Source: Fibrisoma montanum
GTDB lineage: Bacteria > Bacteroidota > Bacteroidia > Cytophagales > Spirosomataceae
DNA length: 64,000 bases
Direction: 5' to 3'
Assembly (NCBI RefSeq): GCF_003583365.1
Contig: NZ_QXED01000013.1
Span: forward strand, 62,001 to 126,000
Shown here: positions 33,726 through 42,009 of the stretch, piece after piece
How the letters are laid out: every line of letters starts with the position of its first letter
Position numbering within the stretch: position 1 is the first letter of the stretch
Program-made: the position numbers and the translations under genes
Notes under the pieces: generated by a model
Told to the model about the DNA's origin: nothing
The model's input: the letters and a program-made list of their open reading frames with translations, nothing else
Databases searched by the model: none

Positions 33726-36700
33726 ATGCCCCATATCCTTCGCATCGACAACGACCCGAACGTTATTGAACAGAACCACCAGGGCTGGACGGCCAGCAGC
33801 ACCGGGCTGGTGGGAAACCGTATTGAACACATCCCCGATACCATGCTGAATCAGGCCGGTATGGCCTCGAAGTCGGGTACGTCCATTCCCTCGCCGTTTG
33901 CGCGGCTGTACCTGTTCGACGCGGCTTTCCGGCTCGTAATGAACAACCTGCGCCCGGCCCAGCCGACGATGTACCACGTGCTGGTGTCGCACTGCCTCGA
34001 CCTGCTCGAACTGCTGTTTCAGGGCGGCAACAGTCCCGACATTGCCTATCGCATCTGGAACCGCGCCGACCGCCTGTCGTCACTGACCGCGAAGGCTCCC
34101 CTGGCCAGTTCGCCCAACCGCCGGCATCCGCACGCCGTGCTGGCCAAGGCGCTTGAACTGGACATGCGGCACGACCTGGCCGACCTGCAAAATCTGACCT
34201 TGATTTATTACAAAGGGGCGCTGCTGGGCGGTACGTCGCCCCTGACCCTGGTGTTTACCTCACCGAACTGGGAACAGGAGCGCCAGAACAAGTTTCTGGA
34301 CCCTCCCAAGAGCAGCACCGGCCGGACGTTGTTTCAGAACGAATACGTGCCGCTCGAAAACCGCGACCGGACGTTCGTAACGTACCTGAGTCGCCTGTTC
34401 GACGAATACAAAGGGCGGTTGCCGCAGAACAGCGGTCTGACCTTGTTTCTGGACAAACTCTTCCGCGATAATCCGTACCCGCTGCCGATTGATGCGGGGC
34501 GTACGCTCGACGACTTTGACGCAATCCGGACGGGCATCGAAGGCGCCAGTACGTTGCAGGTTATCGGCGGGCTGCCGCTCTACGCCGTGCGGGCCGACGA
34601 CGTCCTGGAAGAAATTGAGCGCGACAGCGATTTCGTGATGATACCGACCGTTCAGCATTTCCGGGGTGAAACCCGGCCCAATGGGGTTCGGACGGACGTG
34701 CGCACACCCCTGGCCCTGGCATCGCGGATGGACGTGCGCGGCCGGTACGTCAAAAATACCGACTGGGACCCACGCACGGTGATTCCGGCGGCTTCGCTCA
34801 ACGACCTGAGTGGGGGCGGTCTGCTGGCCGACCGGCGGCTGCCGGGTGTAGACAATGTGCAGTACCCGTTCGTCACGACCGACGATTTTCTGGAGGATTT
34901 CCTGATCCGGGTGCCGTACAAGATCAACAACGAGCGGTTTTTTACCGGGACACTCAACCGCGCCGACTGCGACTTCCTGCTGCCGGTCCGGAAAGAATAC
35001 TTCAACTTCTTTACGCTGGAGGATCTGCGGGACAACCTGACCCTTGACGTACAGGAAACGAGCGTCGTCGCTACGTTGCGGATACCCGTGCGGGGTTCCA
35101 ACATCCGCTACGTGGAGTTTCGCCGGACGTACGACCTGAGTAAAACCGAAACCGCCTACAAACTGCCGGTTGGTATGGGGTTCTTCCCGTTCTATCGGAT
35201 GATCCGCCCCGAGCAGCAGGCCGTGAATCAATACACGGTGCTGGTGGCCGACGGCAGTACGTCGCAGGCCACGACGGTTGGCTTTTTCCGCTACGCCGAT
35301 GTGGTGGGCCGGCAGGCACTGCCCGTGGCCCGGCCTACGCCCCGCAGTCCGAAAGACGGCGAACGGCCCGCGTCGTATTTCTATAAAGTACAGCAGGCCT
35401 TCGATCTGGTCGAACTGAAGCTGACCTACGAAGGCATTCCGTACCGGGGGCTGGTGCTGCCGCAGTTTACGCTGGTAGGCGACAATAACTACCGGGAATT
35501 TACCTTCGCCGTCGATTTTGGTACGTCCAACACGCACGTGGCCTACTCGGTCCGCGACGAAGGCGCTGAACCGGATGCGCTGACGGTGACCGATGCCGAT
35601 CTGCAAACGGTGCTGCTCAACAAGCCCTACAAGGACGCCAACCTGCCCAACGTATACAGCAGCTACCATCGACCAATCAGCTTTGGGGAAATGGAGCAGA
35701 TGGAACCGCTGCTTCGGCGCGAATTTGTGCCGTCGCTCATCGGGCGGGAGTCCCGGCTGGGAACACCTTTCGCGTTTCCGCTGCGCACGACCGTGTACGA
35801 GCGCGAGGGTCTGACCGAAGGGGGTGACTACCTGTTCAGCAAATTGAATCTCGGTTTTAACATTGACCTCGAACAGGGGCGCCCCGACGGTAACCGTTAC
35901 CAGACCAACCTGAAGTGGCTGTTCGAGAACCGGCCGCACGATACGCTCAACGACCTGCGCGTACGAACGTTCTTTGAAACGCTGCTGCTGCTGATCCGGC
36001 ACAAAGTGCTGATGAACAAAGGCGACGTAGCCAAAACCCGGATTGTCTGGGTAGCCCCGTCGAGCATGAGTCGCCGGACGCGCAACCGCCTGACAGCCGA
36101 GTGGCAGCAGGCCGCCCGGAACGTATTCGGCACCGATCAGAATTTTGAGAGTACGCCGATTCTGGAGTCGCTGGCGCCGTATTTCTACCTCCAGCAGCAG
36201 AACGCCATCCTCAGCACCGCCGATGCCGTTAACGTCGACATAGGGGGTGGTACGTCGGATATCATGGTGTTTGCCAAGGGGCAGGACCGCTATTTTAATA
36301 CGTCGTTCCGGTTTGCGGCCAACGACATCTGGGGTGGGGGACTGGACGAAACCGGTTCGCCGTCGGCGACGCGCAAGGACAACGGCTTCCTGACGACCTT
36401 CATGGCCTTCCGGCGCAACAACCCGAGCAGCCGCGCCACCGAAGCCGATCAGACGCTGGACGCGTTTATGGATCCGGCCCGCAACATGACCGCTGAGGAT
36501 GTGATCAGCCTGCTGTTCAAGTACGATTCGCACTTCCAGTTCACGAAGTCGATCCAGAACCAGCAACCGGCGCTTCAGGTGGTACTGTATCTGCATTACG
36601 CGGCCATCATCTACCACCTGGTGCAACTGATCGAAAATCAGTCGAAGCAGGACCCGACGGCCCGTCCGCTATCGCTGCCGCGCTTTCTGACGTTCACGGG

Positions 36701-37274
36701 CCGGGGGAGTCAGTACCTCAACCTGCTCGGCACCCGCAACGACCTGGTCGACTATACCCGGCTGTTGTTTGAAGCCTATTCGGACCTGCCGGTACCGGGC
36801 AATTTTGAGATTCTGATGACGCCGAACCCAAAGGAAACAACCGCCAACGGGGCCGTGCGCTACCAGAATGCGCCGGATCGCAACGCCTATCGGAACAACG
36901 AACCGACGGCCTACTGGGGTACCGAACCAGACGGAACGGCCGCGTTTGTGTACAACCAGACCCGCGCGGGCGACGTGACGCAGCAGGCGGGGTTCCACGA
37001 GTCGGTGCTGCGTAATGTGCAGACGTTCCTGGAAAAAACGCTGAAGAACCCGGCCATTACGGGTTTCCTGCGCGAGTTTGAAATCCAGCGGCCGGAGGAG
37101 TATTACCAGTTCCTGACCGGACCGGACCTGATGCACAGCCGGTTGTACGACAGCTATATGCTGGCTAAGATGTCGCTCGAACGCAGTCCGGATCAACTGT
37201 TGTCGGAGACGTTCTTTTTTCTGCCGCTCAAGCATGCGCTCTACGAATTGTCGAAACACATTGCTCAGGCCTAA
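33726..37274 (+). CDS. Large actin/Hsp70-fold (ASKHA) ATPase with a novel 590-residue N-terminal region
   Basis: A 1182-residue protein, probably cytoplasmic since there is no signal or membrane segment. The C-terminal half has the three diagnostic ASKHA motifs in order: phosphate-1 FAVDFGTSNTHVAYSV (about 592-607), phosphate-2 NVDIGGGTSDIMVF (about 836-849) and adenosine motif LTFTGRGSQYLNLL (about 988-1001). So an ATPase of the actin/Hsp70/MreB superfamily is well supported. Residues 1-590 have no family I recognise; they include a DUF-like alpha/beta part with LASRMDVRGRYVKNTDWD and a beta-rich region. The size and layout recall the SrfB virulence-protein family, which would need a profile search. 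It lies directly after the tubulin-like gene and 12 bases before the coiled-coil gene. Confidence 0.85.
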   Translation: MPHILRIDNDPNVIEQNHQGWTASSTGLVGNRIEHIPDTMLNQAGMASKSGTSIPSPFARLYLFDAAFRLVMNNLRPAQPTMYHVLVSHCLDLLELLFQGGNSPDIAYRIWNRADRLSSLTAKAPLASSPNRRHPHAVLAKALELDMRHDLADLQNLTLIYYKGALLGGTSPLTLVFTSPNWEQERQNKFLDPPKSSTGRTLFQNEYVPLENRDRTFVTYLSRLFDEYKGRLPQNSGLTLFLDKLFRDNPYPLPIDAGRTLDDFDAIRTGIEGASTLQVIGGLPLYAVRADDVLEEIERDSDFVMIPTVQHFRGETRPNGVRTDVRTPLALASRMDVRGRYVKNTDWDPRTVIPAASLNDLSGGGLLADRRLPGVDNVQYPFVTTDDFLEDFLIRVPYKINNERFFTGTLNRADCDFLLPVRKEYFNFFTLEDLRDNLTLDVQETSVVATLRIPVRGSNIRYVEFRRTYDLSKTETAYKLPVGMGFFPFYRMIRPEQQAVNQYTVLVADGSTSQATTVGFFRYADVVGRQALPVARPTPRSPKDGERPASYFYKVQQAFDLVELKLTYEGIPYRGLVLPQFTLVGDNNYREFTFAVDFGTSNTHVAYSVRDEGAEPDALTVTDADLQTVLLNKPYKDANLPNVYSSYHRPISFGEMEQMEPLLRREFVPSLIGRESRLGTPFAFPLRTTVYEREGLTEGGDYLFSKLNLGFNIDLEQGRPDGNRYQTNLKWLFENRPHDTLNDLRVRTFFETLLLLIRHKVLMNKGDVAKTRIVWVAPSSMSRRTRNRLTAEWQQAARNVFGTDQNFESTPILESLAPYFYLQQQNAILSTADAVNVDIGGGTSDIMVFAKGQDRYFNTSFRFAANDIWGGGLDETGSPSATRKDNGFLTTFMAFRRNNPSSRATEADQTLDAFMDPARNMTAEDVISLLFKYDSHFQFTKSIQNQQPALQVVLYLHYAAIIYHLVQLIENQSKQDPTARPLSLPRFLTFTGRGSQYLNLLGTRNDLVDYTRLLFEAYSDLPVPGNFEILMTPNPKETTANGAVRYQNAPDRNAYRNNEPTAYWGTEPDGTAAFVYNQTRAGDVTQQAGFHESVLRNVQTFLEKTLKNPAITGFLREFEIQRPEEYYQFLTGPDLMHSRLYDSYMLAKMSLERSPDQLLSETFFFLPLKHALYELSKHIAQA

Positions 37275-37286
37275 TCTGCCTTTGTT

Positions 37287-38135
37287 ATGACGAAACAACT
37301 TGTAAAAATCGGCCGGCTGACCGGGTTGATGGTGATTGGCCTGGCTACGGTCGTGCAGGCGCAGGATTCAACCCGCGTGGCGTCGGCCGGAAGTGGAGTA
37401 GGGTACGGTCGACTGGCCATCATTTTATCGTTGCTGGCGTTGATTGGCGTAGTACTGCTTTGGCGTCGGACGTTGAATGCAAAAGCGCCCGCTCGGGACA
37501 CGGCCCGGTCTACGGACGTAAACCAGAGTGTTATCCATGAACTAAGTGATCGCTTAAAAGTACTGGAACAGGAACGGAATCAGGTGAAAAAACGCCTGGA
37601 CGTAGTGGAAGCCAGCCTGGAACAACTGCGTCAGCGGACGACAGTTCCGCAGAACCAGTTTCGCGAACAGGCGGTTCGCAACGAGCCGGTTCAGGACGTA
37701 ACGCCCCGGACGACTGCGACAGCACCAACGCAGCCGCAGCCAACGCCCGAGCCTGCACCGACCCCGGCTGTCAGCCAGTCGCAGAACCGCACGCGCACGG
37801 CTCCGGCCCCCACGCTACCCAGCCGACTTTTTGCCCGGACGGCCGACGTACCCGGTGGGTTTAGTGTCGGTAGTTTGACCGAATCGCCCAGTCGACCAAT
37901 GGTGTTCATCATTACGCCCACCGCGCCCATGCAGGCGACCTTCCGTGTGTCCGACGACCCCGAAGCGCAGCGGCTGGCGCTCAGCGACCCGTATTCATAC
38001 CTGAGCGAAGCCTGCCAGTATACGTCGAGACCCGAACCCAACAGCCGGATCGTAACGGTTTTGGAAGGGCGATTGAGTTTGCAGGGTGAAATCTGGGTAA
38101 TTGTGCAAAAAGCGGAAATTAGTTTTACCGCCTGA
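37287..38135 (+). CDS. Exported membrane protein with coiled coil and Pro-rich linker (operon partner)
   Basis: A 282-residue protein. A hydrophobic N-terminus (about 10-25, ends VVQAQ) looks like a cleaved signal peptide, a membrane helix follows at about 41-59 (GRLAIILSLLALIGVVLLWR), then a coiled coil at about 80-118 (IHELSDRLKVLEQERNQVKK, LDVVEASLEQLRQR), a Pro/Thr-rich linker (about 130-175) and a compact C-terminal domain (about 180-282) starting SRLFARTADVPGGFS with beta-rich ATFRVSDDPEAQRLALSD. It begins 12 bases after the ATPase gene ends, so it is in the same operon. The topology suggests a cytoplasmic coiled coil tethered to the membrane. No family was recognised; a link between filament and envelope is a guess. 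Confidence 0.82.
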   Translation: MTKQLVKIGRLTGLMVIGLATVVQAQDSTRVASAGSGVGYGRLAIILSLLALIGVVLLWRRTLNAKAPARDTARSTDVNQSVIHELSDRLKVLEQERNQVKKRLDVVEASLEQLRQRTTVPQNQFREQAVRNEPVQDVTPRTTATAPTQPQPTPEPAPTPAVSQSQNRTRTAPAPTLPSRLFARTADVPGGFSVGSLTESPSRPMVFIITPTAPMQATFRVSDDPEAQRLALSDPYSYLSEACQYTSRPEPNSRIVTVLEGRLSLQGEIWVIVQKAEISFTA

Positions 38136-38205
38136 TGTGTTAAGAAGGTTGATGGTCGTAGGTTGCAGATTGATGAACGGTTGAGCGATACTGACCGGGT
38201 TACTG

Positions 38206-38213
38206 TACCTTTG
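38206..38213 (+). promoter_or_regulatory. -7 promoter box before the WG-repeat membrane protein
   Basis: TACCTTTG lies 40 bases upstream of the ATG at 38254. A TTG (38181-38183) lies 22 bases before it, a spacing that fits the Bacteroidota -33/-7 arrangement. It suggests the last gene of this plus-strand group can be transcribed separately from the operon. Confidence 0.6.
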
Positions 38214-38253
38214 ACCGGTAAACAACAACCATCGTACTACGTAGGCGGTATCT

Positions 38254-39717
38254 ATGACGCTTAATGAATTACAGGAACGTATAAAAGAGGAGGTTATTCT
38301 GCACGACGGCGACCTGAAGGAGTGGCAGTGGCGACGGAATGGCCTCCTCACCGAAGCCGAACAGGATGGTCTGTCGGCGGCTGAGTTTATGCGGCAGGTC
38401 AACGACGTGAGCTATCGCGTTGGTGCCCTGTTTCCGCGGATTCATGCCTTGCGCGATAAAATCAGCGACTATGCCCGCGCCGACCGGAAACAGCTTACGT
38501 CGGCGCATATCAACGAAGTCGTGACGGAAGCCGAGCGGCTGACGCTGTTGCGTGCGTTCGTGACGGATCGCTGGATTCCGTCTATCCTGGCTACCATTCC
38601 CGATCCGGCACCCGTTGCTGAGCCGGTTCGGCCGGTGGTGCCGCCCGCGCCCGTTCCGCCCCCCCAACCGGCTGCTCTCCCGACCGAGCTGATTCCGCCT
38701 GCCTCTGGGTTGAGTCGCGATGAGATTCGCCGGCAGGTAGCCGCCCGACTCGATCAGTACAAAGCGGTGAAGCTGATTCCCGCCCAGGCGTTACGTAACC
38801 TGTACGACCTCAGCCGGGCCGATGAACCGATCATCACGGAAGAGGCCTTTTCGTACCTCGTTTCAAATTTTTACCAGGCCACCCAGGAACCGCACGGCAA
38901 CTCGCTCCGCGACCGGCTGCTGTCGACGGATTGGCATCACCTGCTGCGCGAAGAGCCGGCACCCCCGCCCGTTGTGCCAAAAACTGAGCCACCCAAAACC
39001 AAGCCGATCGTTGTGCGTTCGTTCCGGGCCAATCCGGGCCGCGTTCGGAAAGGGGAGGCCGTCATGCTGGAGTGGGAGGTGGAAGGTGTGCCGTTCGTGA
39101 CGGTCGACGATCTGGGATCAATGTTGTCGCCATCGGGCCGGGGCCGGGTGATTCCGTCCAAAACAACCAACTACCACCTCTTCGATCCGTCGGATCAGCC
39201 GCTGAGTCAGTTGACGGTGGACGTAATGCCGCCGAATCGCAGCGGATTCTGGGGTGTTTTGTTCGCCGTGGCGCTGCTGCTGGTGTTGTACTGGTTCCTG
39301 CAGAGCACGTTCGGGCAAAAGAGCAATCGGGACACGGATCGGGATAAGCCGAAGGTAGAAAAGACAACCCGGGCCGCGTCGGAGAAAACGACTCCGCAGC
39401 GCCCCCGGAAACCTCGTCGGCAGAAAACAACCGGGCTGACGGGAACAGCCAGCTCGTCGGATAACGCGTACCGATCCGGTGAAGCCACCCCCCGCTCGGC
39501 GAAGGCCACCCGTCGCTACGACGACATTCGGGAGGAGCGGGGCCAGTACGGCGAACAGCAGGCGTCGCAGGATGGCCGGTGGGGACTCTGGCTCGACGAC
39601 CACTGGCTCATTCAGCCGGTCTACGACGACATCAGCGTGTTCCGCAATAAACAGGCTACCGTTATCCAGAACGGCCAGCAATACCAGATCGACATCAACG
39701 GCGAGCGCATCCGGTAA
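38254..39717 (+). CDS. Single-pass membrane protein with WG repeat (operon neighbour)
   Basis: A 487-residue protein without signal peptide. The N-terminal 115 residues are helical (LNELQERIKEEVILHDGDLK), then come a Pro-rich linker (about 115-145), a helical segment (about 150-215), a second Pro-rich part, an Ig-like strand region (about 248-318: RSFRANPGRVRKGEAVMLEW, GRGRVIPSKTTNYHLF), a membrane helix (about 331-351, FWGVLFAVALLLVLYWFL), a Lys/Arg/Thr-rich part and a C-terminal WG repeat (about 437-480: DGRWGLWLDDHWLIQPVYDD, then TVIQNGQQYQIDINGERI). If the N-terminus is cytoplasmic, the WG repeat is outside. It has its own promoter-like box, and converges with the gene at 39725. Confidence 0.82.
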   Translation: MTLNELQERIKEEVILHDGDLKEWQWRRNGLLTEAEQDGLSAAEFMRQVNDVSYRVGALFPRIHALRDKISDYARADRKQLTSAHINEVVTEAERLTLLRAFVTDRWIPSILATIPDPAPVAEPVRPVVPPAPVPPPQPAALPTELIPPASGLSRDEIRRQVAARLDQYKAVKLIPAQALRNLYDLSRADEPIITEEAFSYLVSNFYQATQEPHGNSLRDRLLSTDWHHLLREEPAPPPVVPKTEPPKTKPIVVRSFRANPGRVRKGEAVMLEWEVEGVPFVTVDDLGSMLSPSGRGRVIPSKTTNYHLFDPSDQPLSQLTVDVMPPNRSGFWGVLFAVALLLVLYWFLQSTFGQKSNRDTDRDKPKVEKTTRAASEKTTPQRPRKPRRQKTTGLTGTASSSDNAYRSGEATPRSAKATRRYDDIREERGQYGEQQASQDGRWGLWLDDHWLIQPVYDDISVFRNKQATVIQNGQQYQIDINGERIR

Positions 39718-39724
39718 CCCCGCG

Positions 39725-40552
39725 TCAATCGGGAACGAGCTGCACCTGAAGGTTCAGGAACTTAACCGTGGTAGACGCCGAAATAAAGCCGATGCCATTC
39801 CCGTTGAACAGCCTGAACTCGTGGGGGCTGTTCTCTACCTCGCGCCCGTTGATGTAGAAATGCAGTTTGTCGCCGGCTTTCCGGATCATCAGGGTGTTCT
39901 GTACCGGATCAACGGGTACCTGCGGGGCGGTTAGTTTGCCGGGCATGTACTGGGCAAAGGTGGTGCCGTTCACGACCGTTTTAATGGAAATCTGGTTGGT
40001 GCCCACCAGCCGGAACTGGCAGTTATTCTCCGCGTCTTTCACGCCGATCAGCAGCCCCGCATCGGGTTTGACACCCGGCGGTACGACCATATCGACCGTT
40101 ACGGTGAAGGAAGCCGCCCTGTTCAGGTTGACCGACTGGGGCAGCTTGATGTAGCACTGCGCCGGTTTTGGGCTCGGCGGCAGGGCTTTACGGATGTAGT
40201 ATCCCCCTTTGGCAATCTCAAACTCGTAGCCGTTGCGCCGACCGATCAGCCATAGATTTCGGTTGCTCTCGAACGATTCGCGAAACTGCAGCGCGTTAGG
40301 CGCGGCCGGGGCGGTGCGGTTTGGAGCGGTCGTTGTCGGACGGCTGACAACGGCCGTATCAGGGCGGGGACGGGCCACGGGCGGAGTAGCAACCGGGGGT
40401 GTTGATGGCGAGGCCGTAACCGGCGGGGGAGTAGGGGTTGCCCGTTTGACGCGAATGTACACCCAGTCGCTGGTGGCCGACCCGACCGTCGTTTCCTGTG
40501 CCCAACTGGTTGTCGACACGATCAGCAGACTGATAAAAAAGACTAAACGCAT
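39725..40552 (-). CDS. Secreted protein with concanavalin-like (DUF1080/LamG type) domain
   Basis: A 275-residue exported protein. The start at 40552 gives a signal peptide (RLVFFISLLIVSTTSWAQ). A Pro/Thr-rich linker (about 35-90) leads into a beta-sandwich domain from about 95 (ESFESNRNLWLIGRRNGYEF, YIRKALPPSPKPAQCYIKLP, AASFTVTVDMVVPPGVKPDA, GLLIGVKDAENNCQFRLVG, KLHFYINGREVENSPH, GIGFISASTTVKFLNLQV), the jelly-roll shape of DUF1080/LamG domains that bind sugars. No catalytic residues are evident. It is the last gene of the minus-strand group starting at 41811 and ends 7 bases from the convergent WG-repeat gene. Confidence 0.8.
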   Translation of the reverse strand: MRLVFFISLLIVSTTSWAQETTVGSATSDWVYIRVKRATPTPPPVTASPSTPPVATPPVARPRPDTAVVSRPTTTAPNRTAPAAPNALQFRESFESNRNLWLIGRRNGYEFEIAKGGYYIRKALPPSPKPAQCYIKLPQSVNLNRAASFTVTVDMVVPPGVKPDAGLLIGVKDAENNCQFRLVGTNQISIKTVVNGTTFAQYMPGKLTAPQVPVDPVQNTLMIRKAGDKLHFYINGREVENSPHEFRLFNGNGIGFISASTTVKFLNLQVQLVPD

Positions 40553-40566
40553 AGCTATCGTGGGTT

Positions 40567-41460
40567 TCAGAACGAATACTGCAGCACTACCGTTGGCTGA
40601 CCCGCCTGCCAGCCGGGATGCCAGCTGACGCCCGGCGCTGGTTGTCTGGTGTTGCGGACGCCCCGCAGAAACGTCAGGACAACGTCGGTGGCCCATACCA
40701 CGGCGGCTGCCCGCGTGGCAATGTAGTACCGCTGGTGCAACTGATTGGCCTGGTCGTAGAAGGGTTCGGCCTCTGTTACGTTGCGCTGCTGCTCATACAG
40801 CCGGTACTGTTCGCGTGACTGCTGGCGCTGAATCAGCCCGTAGGCCATCAGGCCGTAGCAGCCGACCGTAACCATCGGCCGGAAGCCAATTACCGGGCGG
40901 GGTGTCTGCACAAAAATATTACCGATGCCCGGTGCCACGACCGACAGCAGCGCCCAGCCCGGTCCGGCCCGGCGCTGACGGGGCAGACCAGTCGTGTCGG
41001 CAACGGCGGGCGTTGATGGCGGCCGGGTGGGTTCGGTGGTTACCGCTTCCGGTCTGATGGGCACAGGGCGCGGGGATTGCGTCACGGCCGCGGGTCGCGG
41101 TGGGTTTAAGCCGGTGCGTTTCACCAGCACCGTAGCCCGGATTTCGCCTTCAACTTCGTAGCCGTTGCCCAGCAGGTTCCAGTACACCCGGCGATTCGGG
41201 CCGGGGATTATGTTCATACCCAGGTCACCGGTGATGTAAGCTTTACCGGGCAGCAGTACGCGACCCTGCCGGTTTTGAGCGTACACGTACACCGAGTCGC
41301 CGGGCAGATTGCCGCGGATGTTATAGATGATTTCAATGCGCTGGCTGTTCACCTGCCGGACGCGTACCTGCGTGACCTCGACCTGAGCCATTGCCCGCGT
41401 GCCGATCAGCAGGAACAGAACAGGAAGCAGCCGAAACAGACAAAATACGGGTGGGGTCAT
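40567..41460 (-). CDS. Secreted DUF5683-like protein (paralogue of 25704-26474)
   Basis: A 297-residue protein with a signal peptide (about 1-24), a beta-sandwich (VTQVRVRQVNSQRIEIIYNI, GPNRRVYWNLLGNGYEVEGE), a Pro/Thr-rich linker of about 35 residues absent from the other copy, and hydrophobic helices at the C-terminus (ALLSVVAPGIGNIFVQTPR, PMVTVGCYGLMAYGLIQRQQ, ATRAAAVVWATDVVLTFLRG). The same blocks occur in the protein at 25704, so this is a second copy of the same module. It starts 10 bases after the PKD lipoprotein stops and is followed 14 bases later by the jelly-roll protein. Function unknown; membrane association is inferred. Confidence 0.72.
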   Translation of the reverse strand: MTPPVFCLFRLLPVLFLLIGTRAMAQVEVTQVRVRQVNSQRIEIIYNIRGNLPGDSVYVYAQNRQGRVLLPGKAYITGDLGMNIIPGPNRRVYWNLLGNGYEVEGEIRATVLVKRTGLNPPRPAAVTQSPRPVPIRPEAVTTEPTRPPSTPAVADTTGLPRQRRAGPGWALLSVVAPGIGNIFVQTPRPVIGFRPMVTVGCYGLMAYGLIQRQQSREQYRLYEQQRNVTEAEPFYDQANQLHQRYYIATRAAAVVWATDVVLTFLRGVRNTRQPAPGVSWHPGWQAGQPTVVLQYSF

Positions 41461-41469
41461 ACGGTAAGG

Positions 41470-41811
41470 TTAATTGCGAATGGTAATTTCTCGGGTGGCC
41501 GTAAACGAATCGTTGCAGCGGTTGGCAATAACAATCGTAACGGTGTAGGTGCCCGGGCGGTCGTAGCTGTACGTAACGCGGGTACCGACGCGCCCCCGGT
41601 TTTTGCCGTCGCCAAAATCCCAGCCAACGGCCCCAATGTCGCCCTGCGGATTGACAAGAAAAAACGTAACATCCAGCTGATCGGCCGTATAGCCAATATC
41701 GTCTACGCGGGGCTGTGCGCAGGTCGGAAACGTTTTGCGTTCCAGATTGAACGGCTCGCAGGCGGTCAGCGCCAGTACCATACCCAGAAAAAGAAACCGG
41801 ACTCGATGCAT
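41470..41811 (-). CDS. Small PKD-domain lipoprotein
   Basis: A 113-residue lipoprotein. The start at 41811 gives a signal peptide with lipobox LALTAC. The mature part is a single PKD-type domain: TFPTCAQPRVDDIGYTADQL, GAVGWDFGDGKNRGRVG, TYSYDRPGTYTVTIVIANRC. It matches the N-terminal part of the lipoprotein at 26476 (both have a cysteine-marked start then a FGDG turn), but has no FN3 or LamG modules. It heads a three-gene minus-strand group and is 10 bases from the DUF5683-like gene. Confidence 0.85.
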   Translation of the reverse strand: MHRVRFLFLGMVLALTACEPFNLERKTFPTCAQPRVDDIGYTADQLDVTFFLVNPQGDIGAVGWDFGDGKNRGRVGTRVTYSYDRPGTYTVTIVIANRCNDSFTATREITIRN

Positions 41812-42009
41812 AAACGCTGTACAAAGAGAAAAACAAAGTACGTAAAAATAGACGTCTGACGCCCCGACTTCGATCAATTGGCCGTTTATCGGCCCGGATC
41901 GGTATTTTTCGTATATTTAATCGTACGTTATCGTGGAGCTGGCCGTGGTCCGCCCAGGATTCGGCCCGTAACCGACGAAACGCCTGCTAAGTTACTGACT
42001 CACTGCCTC

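Noticed and set aside
34260-36626. A 788-codon open frame on the minus strand opposite the actin-like gene
   Set aside because: It lies wholly antisense to a gene with clear ASKHA motifs, shows Arg/His/Pro-rich composition typical of antisense frames in GC-rich DNA, and has no recognisable domain.
41878-42009. N-terminal extension of the hybrid kinase from a TTG
   Set aside because: The added 44 residues have no PAS-like or membrane features and begin next to a promoter-rich intergenic region; the ATG at 42010 fits better.
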